Shown here: positions 41,572 through 50,913 of the stretch, piece by piece
How the letters are laid out: each line of letters opens with the position of its first letter
How positions within the stretch are numbered: the stretch's first letter is position 1
Assembly (NCBI GenBank): GCA_951813545.1
Contig: OX638352.1
Span: forward strand, 1-64,000
DNA: 64,000 nucleotides
Source of the DNA: an uncultured Poribacteria bacterium
GTDB lineage: Bacteria > Poribacteria > WGA-4E > WGA-3G
Direction: 5' to 3'
Notes under the pieces: generated by a model
What the model saw: only the letters and a program-made list of their open reading frames with translations
Databases searched by the model: none
What the model was told of the DNA's origin: nothing
Translations under genes and position numbers: made by a program

Positions 41572-42528
41572 ATGGATTTCAAACCAATTGCCGTAGTAGT
41601 AGGGCCGTGTGTCACATTTTTTCTTGGTATCCTGTCAGAGCGGTTAAAAAATCGAAAGCAATTATCGTTGAATATTGAAAGCATTGACCGTGGTAACTTT
41701 GACAGCAAGAAACTGTTATCTTTCTTCAAAAACTTCATGGCAGCAGAAATTGATAAAAACGAACTTATCACCGATATTACCAGCGAATCATTTCAAAAGA
41801 AATGGTCTGCTTTCCGAGAGAACCTGAAATCAGAAGAAAATGACAGAAATGAAATTATTGCCGAATTTATCGCTGATATCGGTAGCAAATTATTTGAAAA
41901 GAAATGGTCTGCTTTCCTCAATAACTTGGAGGAAGCAGAAATTGACAAAAACAAATTTATCGCTGATGTTGTCAACGAATTATTTAAATCGTCACCTTGT
42001 ATAAACGGAACAATCGTTAACACCGGACGGGTTCCTGTCGCGGTTCAAGAATTGCGAATCAATTTTTCCAAAAGCCCTTCGGATGATAAGGAAACAGGAC
42101 TATCAGTTCAATTTTTAGAAAAACTTCTGTCCAAGAAAATAGCACAACGGCTAAGGTGGAAGAAGAAGGTATTAATTTCAAAACTTCTACCGAAAAAAAT
42201 AAAGCAGTGGTATGGCAAAAGGGCAATGCTAAAAATGACCGATACTAGTAAAGTTCTGCATTACAGTTTCCTTAAACAACATGGTAGAGTATTCACGTTA
42301 GCACCTGGAGACAGTGAACTCATTGAGATTTCAAAAGAAAAAATAACAGCCGCTATGGATTTTCTGGATAGTGACGAATCTCCTTTAATGGTGTACCTTT
42401 CCTGCAAATTAGTTGGTGAAGAAAAAATCAGACGGTGCGCCCCAATATTCTGTTGGCTTGCCTCCTTTTCACTGCTAGGACGTGAAGCTACTATTCCTAT
42501 ATTTATGCGTAGAACTTATAGCGAGTAA
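41572..42528 (+). CDS. Hypothetical membrane-anchored protein with internal repeats
   Basis: N-terminal TM (FKPIAVVVGPCVTFFLGILS) then repeated EIDKN...F.KKWSAF..NL units. Confidence 0.6.
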   Translation: MDFKPIAVVVGPCVTFFLGILSERLKNRKQLSLNIESIDRGNFDSKKLLSFFKNFMAAEIDKNELITDITSESFQKKWSAFRENLKSEENDRNEIIAEFIADIGSKLFEKKWSAFLNNLEEAEIDKNKFIADVVNELFKSSPCINGTIVNTGRVPVAVQELRINFSKSPSDDKETGLSVQFLEKLLSKKIAQRLRWKKKVLISKLLPKKIKQWYGKRAMLKMTDTSKVLHYSFLKQHGRVFTLAPGDSELIEISKEKITAAMDFLDSDESPLMVYLSCKLVGEEKIRRCAPIFCWLASFSLLGREATIPIFMRRTYSE

Positions 42529-43064
42529 GAACTAAGAATTCAAAGTGAATGGGGATCCGAAACGGAAAGAAAAGGACACAAATTATCTCCCTTTCCGTCC
42601 CTATCTCGCTACATCCTTATGTTTTACTCACTATGACTTCGTATGGATTTTTAGTAGATGAAAATAAGTCCTAAAGCCTTTTGATAAGAATACACTGAAC
42701 TGCTTAATAGAGAGAAATCTAAAGTTAAATTGTCTCAGTTTTATGTATTGCTTGTGATCCATAATCTACTGCTTTTTATGAAAATCAGGGTTGTAACAAA
42801 CACCATAAGAAAACAACCCACACACCGTTGGCAACACAGAAACGGAAAATAAAGTGAACGCTGTTACAAACCCCACCTACAAGCGTTACACCGAACCAAC
42901 GCGGGTGAAAACAGAAATTTGCTTCTCCTGACAACTGACTGCTGATAAGTGAAAATCAACACCCAGATATCCTTAATCCACAGTTGACTTCCCTCCACCA
43001 GATATGTTATTATTTTCATACGCTTGGAAATCATCCGTTTTCCAAAGGAAGAATTCTCCTGACT

Positions 43065-44237
43065 ATGAGAGAACAACGCACGCTTTTTGATCTGACACAA
43101 GATGGATTGGTCATCAGTGAAAAGATTCAGCGCATTTATCCGGAATTCGATGTGTCTGCCTTCGTTTCGGACGTTCGGACGGATATGGTGGGGCAGACGA
43201 TCTACAACGTGACGAAAGCCATCGGTCGCGTCCTACGCCAGCATCTGCCACAGGATTACTCCGACGCACTCGCCATCCTGATGAACTACGTCAAGATGGA
43301 GGCTCCACCGGAACCCGCTCGACATCCCACCGCCGAAACTGAGACAAGCCTGAGACCGATTGCCCACTTCATCAGCCTCTACGGATTAGCAGATTTCGAC
43401 GCATCTCTGGACGCTTTCTACGAACTCTCAAAACACCGCTGTACTCGTGGTCGTGAAATCCGTGAGTTTATCATCAAAGACCCCAATCGCTGTTTTGAAC
43501 GTTTCAGTGAGTGGGTCACGGACAAAAACGCAAACCTCCGTCTGTTCGTCGCTGCATCGCTCTGCACACGCGGCATAAGGCAAAAATGGCTTCGACCTTT
43601 TATTCAAGACCCACAACCAATCTTTGCACTTTTGGAGATACTCAAAGACGATCCTGATGCCCGTGTTCGAGAGCAGGTCGCCACAGACATGCGCGACATC
43701 GTCAAAGACTATCCAGAGGCGGGTTACGCCACATTGGAACGGTGGGGTCAGGACGGTAAAGTAGAAACGCAGAAGATTCTCAAGCAGGCACTCAAATATC
43801 AGGTGAAGGTTGGGGACGAACGCGCCTTTAAACTCCTCGGCTTGGGAGCGGTGCCGAAGTTAGACAAAGCACACATCGCGTTGATCGAACTAAAGCCTGA
43901 ACGTCAGACGCTTCCCATCAACGAGACTTTCGATTTTTCGTTCAGCGTGCAGAGCGAATCTGATGCTGAGCAGACGATCCTGACCTATTACGCCGTCGCT
44001 TACAAACGCCCATCGGGACATATTACGCGCAAACGCTACCGTCTCAGTCAACGAAAACTGAAACCGAGACAGCGTGTCGATTACGAAAAATCTCTGTTTC
44101 CGTTGCCTTCACTCAAGCAGCACCACGATGGAAAAGCGTGTCTGGGATGGCATCGCTTCGAGTTGGAGGTGAACGGCAATGTGCTTGGCGGTTTTGATTT
44201 TGAAGTGACCACACCGAAAGACAGAAAATCCGTTTGA
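43065..44237 (+). CDS. HEAT-repeat / DNA alkylation repair-like protein
   Basis: ARM/HEAT-type helical repeats (CTRGREIREFIIKDPNRCFERFSEWVTDKNANLRLFVAASLC...LLEILKDDPDARVREQVATDMRDI). Confidence 0.7.
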   Translation: MREQRTLFDLTQDGLVISEKIQRIYPEFDVSAFVSDVRTDMVGQTIYNVTKAIGRVLRQHLPQDYSDALAILMNYVKMEAPPEPARHPTAETETSLRPIAHFISLYGLADFDASLDAFYELSKHRCTRGREIREFIIKDPNRCFERFSEWVTDKNANLRLFVAASLCTRGIRQKWLRPFIQDPQPIFALLEILKDDPDARVREQVATDMRDIVKDYPEAGYATLERWGQDGKVETQKILKQALKYQVKVGDERAFKLLGLGAVPKLDKAHIALIELKPERQTLPINETFDFSFSVQSESDAEQTILTYYAVAYKRPSGHITRKRYRLSQRKLKPRQRVDYEKSLFPLPSLKQHHDGKACLGWHRFELEVNGNVLGGFDFEVTTPKDRKSV

Positions 44238-44328
44238 ACCTGCAACTGTCAAACATAAATATTTAGGGAATGGCTTACAACAAAAGCCCAATCTTGACGC
44301 AATCTATCATCGGGCAACGGAACACAAA

Positions 44329-45069
44329 ATGACCATTAACGGAATTTTCTTTGACTTATACGGGACGCTCTTGGTGTACGGGAATATGGATGCCGCATGG
44401 TCTGATTGGCTAAACGCGTTTCACAAACATCTCAGATTGCAAGGGTTGACGCATTCAATAGAATCATTTGCTAAAACCTGCGATCAGTTTTTTGGCAAAA
44501 GCGAACCGACACCGCGACAACACAATCTGACGGTGTTTGAGCAACGTATCCAAAACCTCTGTTCCGATTTACATCTAAATCTAACCTCTGAAGATATAAC
44601 AGAAATCGCAAACAAAATTGCCAGTGTTTGGCAAAGACATATATCGCTCGATTCTGAGGCACTACACGTGCTGCGGACACTACATTGCTCCAAAAAACTT
44701 GCCCTTATTTCCAATTTCGACCATCCACCGCATGTTCATTCTGTTCTGAGCAAGTCAGGTCTGACGCATTTTTTCGATTCGGTGGTTATTTCGGCTGAAG
44801 TGGGTATCAAGAAACCGGATCCGAGAATATTTGACTCAGCTCTTGAACAGACTCGGATGAAGCCTGAAGAAGTCGTTTATGTTGGAGACACGGAAGACGA
44901 TACGGAAGCCGCTCGCGCCGCTGGTATTATCCCGATACTGATACAAAGGAAAAATGAAGGCAATGCGTTCGACTTCAGCGTCAATAAAAACAGTTTGGCG
45001 GAAAAAGAATTTACGCTTGATGTGAGAACAATAACCAAACTATCCGAACTGACAACACAATTTGTTTGA
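44329..45069 (+). CDS. HAD family hydrolase
   Basis: GIFFDLYGTLLVY, LISNFDHPPH, KKPDPRIFD, YVGDTEDDTEAARAAG. Confidence 0.92.
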   Translation: MTINGIFFDLYGTLLVYGNMDAAWSDWLNAFHKHLRLQGLTHSIESFAKTCDQFFGKSEPTPRQHNLTVFEQRIQNLCSDLHLNLTSEDITEIANKIASVWQRHISLDSEALHVLRTLHCSKKLALISNFDHPPHVHSVLSKSGLTHFFDSVVISAEVGIKKPDPRIFDSALEQTRMKPEEVVYVGDTEDDTEAARAAGIIPILIQRKNEGNAFDFSVNKNSLAEKEFTLDVRTITKLSELTTQFV

Positions 45070-45095
45070 ATTCTATGCCACCAATAAGATCAGAC

Positions 45096-45175
45096 TATGG
45101 TAAAATATACAATTATGTATACACCAAAAGAGGGCGAGGATACAATCCTCGCCAGCGGGGGTGGCAGGTCTCGCT
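45096..45175. repeat. Partial MITE-like element, one end (TATGGTAAAATATACAATTATGTATACACC...GGCGAGGATACAATCCTCGCCAGCGG)
   Basis: Matches the reverse complement of the 30857-31002 end and core; other TIR not found. Confidence 0.5.
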
Positions 45176-45322
45176 TCTGTCGAAATGTAAACTTACACCA
45201 TTTCTAAAAGTTTATATCGCATTAACCGCACCTGAGTGCACAGACGAACAGTCTATGCTACAAAGGAAACACAAACTGAAAGTTTATGCTACAATTAGCC
45301 ATAACGAAAGGAGCTTGCACAC

Positions 45323-46057
45323 ATGACAGGTGAAGAAAAATTTCAGGTAGATCTCGAGGGGTATCTCGTCATAAAGAACGTTCTGACCGACGATGAAGTC
45401 GCCGAGATGAACGCCTTTATTGATAAAGGCGATCTTCAAGGACCACCGAGTCTCTGGGGAGAACCCTTTAGAAGGCTTATCGACCATCCGAAAATCCTGC
45501 CGTATCTTATTGATCTATTAGGTCCGCACGTCCGTCTCGACCATGACTACCCCCTCTTCATGGAAAAAGGACAAGGACGCGGTGGATTGCACGGCGGCGA
45601 AGACGGTGGACGCGCCGGTGGACACGTCGGCGATCACTGGTATAAATACCGAGACGGACACATGCGGAACGGACTGTCCGTGATGACGTATAATCTGGCG
45701 GACGCACCGGCAGGCGCAGGTGGGTTTGCATGTATTCCGGCGAGCCATAAGAGCAACTTCGCACCAGAAATCCCAACAGAGGTGCGCCGATTTGAGCGTC
45801 CTGCGCACTACGTCGTCCAACCTCCCGTTGAAGCGGGAGACGTGCTGTTTTTCACCGAAGCACTCATTCACGGGACAATGCCGTGGACAGCGGAACATGA
45901 ACGTCGGTCGCTGCTCTATAAATACAGTCCGGGACATTCGGCATGGTCGAGCAACTACTACGACATCAGTAAATATGATGGATTGACAGAGCAACAGAAA
46001 CGGATGTTGTTGCCACCATCCATCGGCAGACGTCCCCGCGTCGTTGATACGGATTGA
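45323..46057 (+). CDS. Phytanoyl-CoA dioxygenase family protein (tandem copy 1)
   Basis: MTGEEKFQVDLEGYLVIKNVLTDDEVAEMN; GGFACIPASHKSN, FFTEALIHGTMPW; clear paralogue of 46438..47172. Confidence 0.87.
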   Translation: MTGEEKFQVDLEGYLVIKNVLTDDEVAEMNAFIDKGDLQGPPSLWGEPFRRLIDHPKILPYLIDLLGPHVRLDHDYPLFMEKGQGRGGLHGGEDGGRAGGHVGDHWYKYRDGHMRNGLSVMTYNLADAPAGAGGFACIPASHKSNFAPEIPTEVRRFERPAHYVVQPPVEAGDVLFFTEALIHGTMPWTAEHERRSLLYKYSPGHSAWSSNYYDISKYDGLTEQQKRMLLPPSIGRRPRVVDTD

Positions 46058-46131
46058 AGAAATTTTACCTCCAATTGGTAGGCATGGTTTTCAACCATAC
46101 CATAGGCATCAACTTAAGAAAGGACTGCATC

Positions 46132-46367
46132 GTAGGTTGGGTTGAACGGATAGCCCCAAACCCCATCTACTCGAAAAAGCGGCGTATGGTTATACACCGA
46201 CTGTCGCAAAAACAACGAGTGAAACCCAACGTTTTCCTATTGATCACAAGAATATAGACAAGCCGTTGGGTTTCACTACGTCCTCGGTGTTATACGATGG
46301 TGTATAGCATCTGAAACGTGTTTGGGTTTTGGCATCGCCCTTTCCAGCTTCGTTCAACCCAACCTAC
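46132..46367. repeat. 236-bp inverted-repeat element, TIR GTAGGTTGGGTTGAACG
   Basis: 17-bp perfect TIRs with an internal inverted pair GAAACCCAACG ... CGTTGGGTTTC. Confidence 0.75.
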
Positions 46368-46437
46368 AAACTGACTACCGTTGTTAACCAATTGCTGACA
46401 GCCGACGGCTGACAGCCAAATGAGAGGATTCTCTATT

Positions 46438-47172
46438 ATGACAGGTGAAGAAAAATTTCAGGTAGACCTTGAAGGCTATCTCATCATAAAGAACGTCTTG
46501 AGCGACGATGAAGTCGCTGAGATGAACGACATCATCGATAACACCGAACGTCAGGGACCCCCAAGCCTCTGGGGTGAACCCTTTAAGCGGCTCATTGACC
46601 ATCCGAAAATTCTGCCGTATCTCATTGACCTATTGGGTCCGCACGTCCGGCTCGACCACGACTACGCCATTTTCATGAGCGGCGGTGAAGGACGCGGCAG
46701 ATTGCACGGCGGTGAAGACGGCGGTAGACCCGGCGGTCCCGAAGGCGATCACTGGTACAAATACCGAGACGGTATCATGCGCAACGGCTTATGTGTGATG
46801 ACCTACAATCTGGCAGACGCACCCGCAGGCGCAGGTGGGTTCGCCTGTATTCCGGGCAGCCACAAGAGCAATTTCCTGCGGGAAATCCCGTCAGACGTTC
46901 GACAGTTCGAGCGTCCAACACACTATGTTGTCCAACCGGCTCTGGCAGCAGGAGACGTGCTATTTTTCACGGAAGCCCTCATTCACGGCACAATGCCGTG
47001 GACAGCAGATCACCAACGCCGCGCGCTGCTCTATAAATACAGTCCCGGACACTCCGCGTGGGCAGGCCACTATTACGATATCAGCAAATACGGTGAGTTG
47101 ACAGAACAACAGAAACGGATGCTGTTGCCACCCTCCATTGGCAGTCGTCCCCGTGTTGTAGATGCGGATTAA
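46438..47172 (+). CDS. Phytanoyl-CoA dioxygenase family protein (tandem copy 2)
   Basis: MTGEEKFQVDLEGYLIIKNVLSDDEVAEMN; GGFACIPGSHKSN, FFTEALIHGTMPW. Confidence 0.87.
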   Translation: MTGEEKFQVDLEGYLIIKNVLSDDEVAEMNDIIDNTERQGPPSLWGEPFKRLIDHPKILPYLIDLLGPHVRLDHDYAIFMSGGEGRGRLHGGEDGGRPGGPEGDHWYKYRDGIMRNGLCVMTYNLADAPAGAGGFACIPGSHKSNFLREIPSDVRQFERPTHYVVQPALAAGDVLFFTEALIHGTMPWTADHQRRALLYKYSPGHSAWAGHYYDISKYGELTEQQKRMLLPPSIGSRPRVVDAD

Positions 47173-47253
47173 GGCACACTAAATAGAGACAAATAAGTAC
47201 CGTAGGTTGGGTTGAACGCAAGTGAAACCTAATATAACATTCAACACCAATAT

Positions 47254-47410
47254 TTTGCTCCAGAGGAGCAGCATGTCTATAGCAGCCATCCAACTTGACG
47301 TCTCCGCGCCGTAGGTGCGGTATGTGATTTCATAATACATAGCACTCCGCTGGCGTGCGAGAACTTGGACATTCCGTTTTCTATAGACATAGCACTCCTC
47401 TCGAGTGGGG
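47254..47410. repeat. Four-hairpin palindromic array, second copy
   Basis: Same order of hairpins and spacers as 54683-54838, with altered stems. Confidence 0.7.
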
Positions 47411-47448
47411 GGACTCCTGTGTCATCAAACAAAACAAGGAAAGTGTAA

Positions 47449-48615
47449 ATGCCAAATGTTCAACTCACCGGAAACCAGAGGGACTTCCTTAAAATCGTTG
47501 CGGCGGCGGCAGGGCGCGGCGACCTTGACACCGTTCGTCAATTGGTCGATGACAATCCTACTTGGATTCACACCGTCGGTTCACACGGTCGGACAATGCT
47601 ATGGGAAGCGGCATATCGAGGGAAGTTGGAAGTTGTTGAGTTCCTCCTTGAACGCGGTGCCGATATAAATCTGCCCGGTTGCTACCACATCCAGCACCGC
47701 CTTGAGATAACCCCCTACTGCGTGGCACGCTACGAAGGACGCGACCTCGTGGCAGACTATCTGCTTCAGCAGGGCGCGACAATTGACATTCACACCGCTG
47801 CCTATCTCGGAGATTACGACACAGTCCGCTCGCATCTCGATAACGCCCCAAGTCTCATCAACACAGGATACCTTCAGGCGGTGATGCTACCGGCAGGAAA
47901 ACCGCACACCTTTGAACACCGAGAAACAGCGTGGGCAACCCCGCTCTGCTACGCCATCATGGGTGGAAACCGTGCAATCGTTGAATTGCTCATCTCGCGC
48001 GGGGCATTAATTGCGCCATACAGCGAACACTTATTGGATTACGCTGTCTCGGAGAATCGAGTGGAGATTACCGAGCAGCTCCTCAAAAATGGTGCCGATC
48101 CGAGCAAAGCACCGCGCATCTTGGACGACAATTCTGAAATGAGCGTGTTGCTCAAGGCACACGGTGTCCCGCCTAAAGACATAAACGCACAGAACCACAT
48201 GGGGTGGACCCCACTCGTCTACGCATGCCGTGGCGATAACGGGGAGCATCCAGAGGAAATCCTGAGGCTTTTAGAACTCGGTGCCGATATTAATATTCAG
48301 AATTATAAAGGGAAAACGGGGTTACACTGTGCAGCGAAGGCGGGTTTTCTCAAAGTCATCAATCTGCTTATGGAAAAAGGCGCGAACCTTGACGCTACCG
48401 ACAACAACGGCGAAACGCCGCTGTTTGAGGCGATCCGATCGACCATAAAGAGCAGCGAAAAACAGCGAGCCGCGTTGGAAGCGTTGCTCGTCAAAGGTGC
48501 GGATCCGAACGTTAAAAATCGGAAAGGACTGACACCACTACAAGTCGCGCAGCGGATGCGCAGAGTGGATGCCGGAAAAATCGTCGAGTTGTTGCGATCA
48601 CATGGTGCCGTTTAA
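47449..48615 (+). CDS. Ankyrin-repeat protein
   Basis: Multiple ankyrin repeats (GRTMLWEAAYRGKLEVVEFLLERGADINL, MGWTPLVYACRGDNGEHPEEILRLLELGADINIQ). Confidence 0.92.
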   Translation: MPNVQLTGNQRDFLKIVAAAAGRGDLDTVRQLVDDNPTWIHTVGSHGRTMLWEAAYRGKLEVVEFLLERGADINLPGCYHIQHRLEITPYCVARYEGRDLVADYLLQQGATIDIHTAAYLGDYDTVRSHLDNAPSLINTGYLQAVMLPAGKPHTFEHRETAWATPLCYAIMGGNRAIVELLISRGALIAPYSEHLLDYAVSENRVEITEQLLKNGADPSKAPRILDDNSEMSVLLKAHGVPPKDINAQNHMGWTPLVYACRGDNGEHPEEILRLLELGADINIQNYKGKTGLHCAAKAGFLKVINLLMEKGANLDATDNNGETPLFEAIRSTIKSSEKQRAALEALLVKGADPNVKNRKGLTPLQVAQRMRRVDAGKIVELLRSHGAV

Positions 48616-48901
48616 TTGAGGTGGTTCGTAAATCCTTGCAACTGCACCAATATCTCAATTCATAAAAGTCGCCTGATGTACCCTCTTTGTAGCACAATCT
48701 GTATGACGATTCAGTATTTAAATCGGTAATGTTCGGTTTTAATGGTCTGAACAAGAATTTACAAGATTATAGGCTCTCTGTGATTGACGGATGTGTAAAT
48801 ATTTCGGCAGCGTTGCGTTACAGAGGTGGTTTTTCTACAACAGACACTTCGTCAACACACATAGCAAGCCGAAGAAAGTGCAGCTATGAACTCTGTTGAT
48901 T

Positions 48902-48984
48902 CTATAGACATACCACGCCTCTGGCGTGAAGAAATGTTTATTCGTAAAGAGACCTCTTTGCTCCAGCGGAGCAATATGTCTATA
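48902..48984. repeat. Two-hairpin array with outward-facing CTATAG ends
   Basis: CTATAGACATACCACGCCTCTGGCGTG ... GCTCCAGCGGAGCAATATGTCTATAG. Confidence 0.65.
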
Positions 48985-49137
48985 GGAAAGACGAAGCACC
49001 TTCTCGCACTTTCTTCGGAAACCTGCTATGTAAGGAGCATTAGAAAACGATCTGACGAATTTAGTTTCAAAAACTTTACACCTGTAATGGACAATCGACT
49101 TTTACAGTATTACCGAATTATTTTTTGAAACCTCATT

Positions 49138-49255
49138 TATAGTAAAGTTTAGAATTAATTAGACACTCCAAAGAGGCGAGGATACAATCCTCGCCAGCGG
49201 TGGTGAGGTGTTTTGTGTTTTCCAAAGTGCTCTCTTATTTTCGGGTTTTACTATA
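49138..49255. repeat. MITE-like element, third copy (reverse orientation)
   Basis: TATAGTAAAG ... GGGTTTTACTATA with internal GCGAGGATACAATCCTCGCCAGCGG. Confidence 0.65.
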
Positions 49256-49399
49256 GATTGTGGCATTTGGATCGCACGCTTGCTGGTTTCCGTCTATCGG
49301 TTCCCGCAAACTAAAAGTTTGCGGTACAAAAACACCGCTAATAATGAACCATTCTCGTTTAATTAGTGTGTAAATAGATTTGCAGACAAGGGAATTAAA

Positions 49400-49987
49400 A
49401 TGAGCGATAAAGAGATCCTTAAACATTCAAAATTACTCCGTCAGGAAGCAAGCGATTTGCTTGATAAAGAGGGACTGCTCTCGATGCTCAGTGCTTTCGG
49501 CACTACCCAGGTTATTGGAAGTTACGCCTTGGATATGATGACATGGCCCGACATTGACATCAGCATGAATCTACCAGATGAACAGAACGTAGAACGCTTC
49601 TTTGAACTCGCTAAAAGAATCGCAACAAAGTTTGAGATAACGAAGATGTCATATTCAAACCATTTCATTCGGAACTTCCCGGGATTCGACCACGGGCTTT
49701 ATTGGGGCATTCTGCTTCGTTATGCGGAACGGGAGTGGAAGATAGATCTCTGGGGATATGGTAACACAGATTATCAAAAACATATAACCGAAGCTGACGC
49801 GCTGCACCGGCAGCTACAGCAGACGGATCGTTCTGCAATTTTGCGTATCAAACACGTTATCTGTCAACACCCCGATTATCGGGGTAACATCTACAATAGC
49901 ATGGCAATCTATCGGGCTGTTCTTGAGGATAAAGTTGAATCTGTAGACGAGTTCAATGCATGGCTTGAAAAACACCCCAATACCTGA
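49400..49987 (+). CDS. Nucleotidyltransferase-fold protein
   Basis: GSYALDMMTWPDIDISMN resembles the GS...DxD motif. Confidence 0.6.
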   Translation: MSDKEILKHSKLLRQEASDLLDKEGLLSMLSAFGTTQVIGSYALDMMTWPDIDISMNLPDEQNVERFFELAKRIATKFEITKMSYSNHFIRNFPGFDHGLYWGILLRYAEREWKIDLWGYGNTDYQKHITEADALHRQLQQTDRSAILRIKHVICQHPDYRGNIYNSMAIYRAVLEDKVESVDEFNAWLEKHPNT

Positions 49988-50148
49988 TAGAAAGAAACCT
50001 TAGTTCAACCAAACATATCAGACTTTTACCCACCAAACATGGCTTTTGTCGCACAAAATGTTAGTTTGCGCCACAGTTGCGGAATTGTTCCCTGTTTCTT
50101 TAAAAGACTGAATCTACTCTATAAACCCACTTCACAAAGAGACACACT

Positions 50149-50913
50149 ATGATAACCATCACGCACGATAAAATCCTCGGCTTTGCACCACGTTGGGCAC
50201 CTTACAACGGATTTTCGCTCCTATTCGACAATCCAGACGGCAGTTTCTCACCACTACAAGAAAATAGCAAACTCATGAAATTGGATAGCGTTTCGAGCCA
50301 TCCGACCTTGGAACTCTATCAAGCCTTCGTTGACACGCTTGATCGTATCGATACCAACCTACTGACAAATACATATCTCTTCTGCCCACTTCCGCCGAGC
50401 ACCTACCATGTCACCGTCTGGGACGGCTTAAACGTCGGCAATATCGCAGATGCGAATCCTTCGGAACAGGAAGTCTGGGCAGACTTTGTAAACAAACTCC
50501 CTCACACATTTCATGAAAATAGCGAGTTTACCCGCTGGACAAGCGCATCTTCGCTAACGCAAAATTTGGATTGGAATATCACTTTTCGACTTGATACACT
50601 CTACAAATGGGGTACCGGGATGGGTATCCTTTTGAAGCCAGCAGATCAGGAATCAGTCCAGATTCTCGAAGAGATTAAAAATCGCCGCGAAACTCTCTAT
50701 GAAAATTTTCCTGTGAAAATCGCGCATCCCGAATACGTGCCGCACGTTACGCTCGGCTATTTCGCCAACAGAGAATCGGCGCAGTTAACGACACCACTCA
50801 TCGCGGATTGGGCAAAAATCTTTGAAGAAGCGTTAAGAGATCTGACTATCACCTATCACAGCATCAGTCTCTACGGTTTCACCGATATGATAACTTTCTT
50901 CAAGAGCAAATAA
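50149..50913 (+). CDS. 2H phosphoesterase / DUF1868-like protein
   Basis: Two HxT motifs: TYHVTVWD and PHVTLGYF. Confidence 0.65.
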   Translation: MITITHDKILGFAPRWAPYNGFSLLFDNPDGSFSPLQENSKLMKLDSVSSHPTLELYQAFVDTLDRIDTNLLTNTYLFCPLPPSTYHVTVWDGLNVGNIADANPSEQEVWADFVNKLPHTFHENSEFTRWTSASSLTQNLDWNITFRLDTLYKWGTGMGILLKPADQESVQILEEIKNRRETLYENFPVKIAHPEYVPHVTLGYFANRESAQLTTPLIADWAKIFEEALRDLTITYHSISLYGFTDMITFFKSK

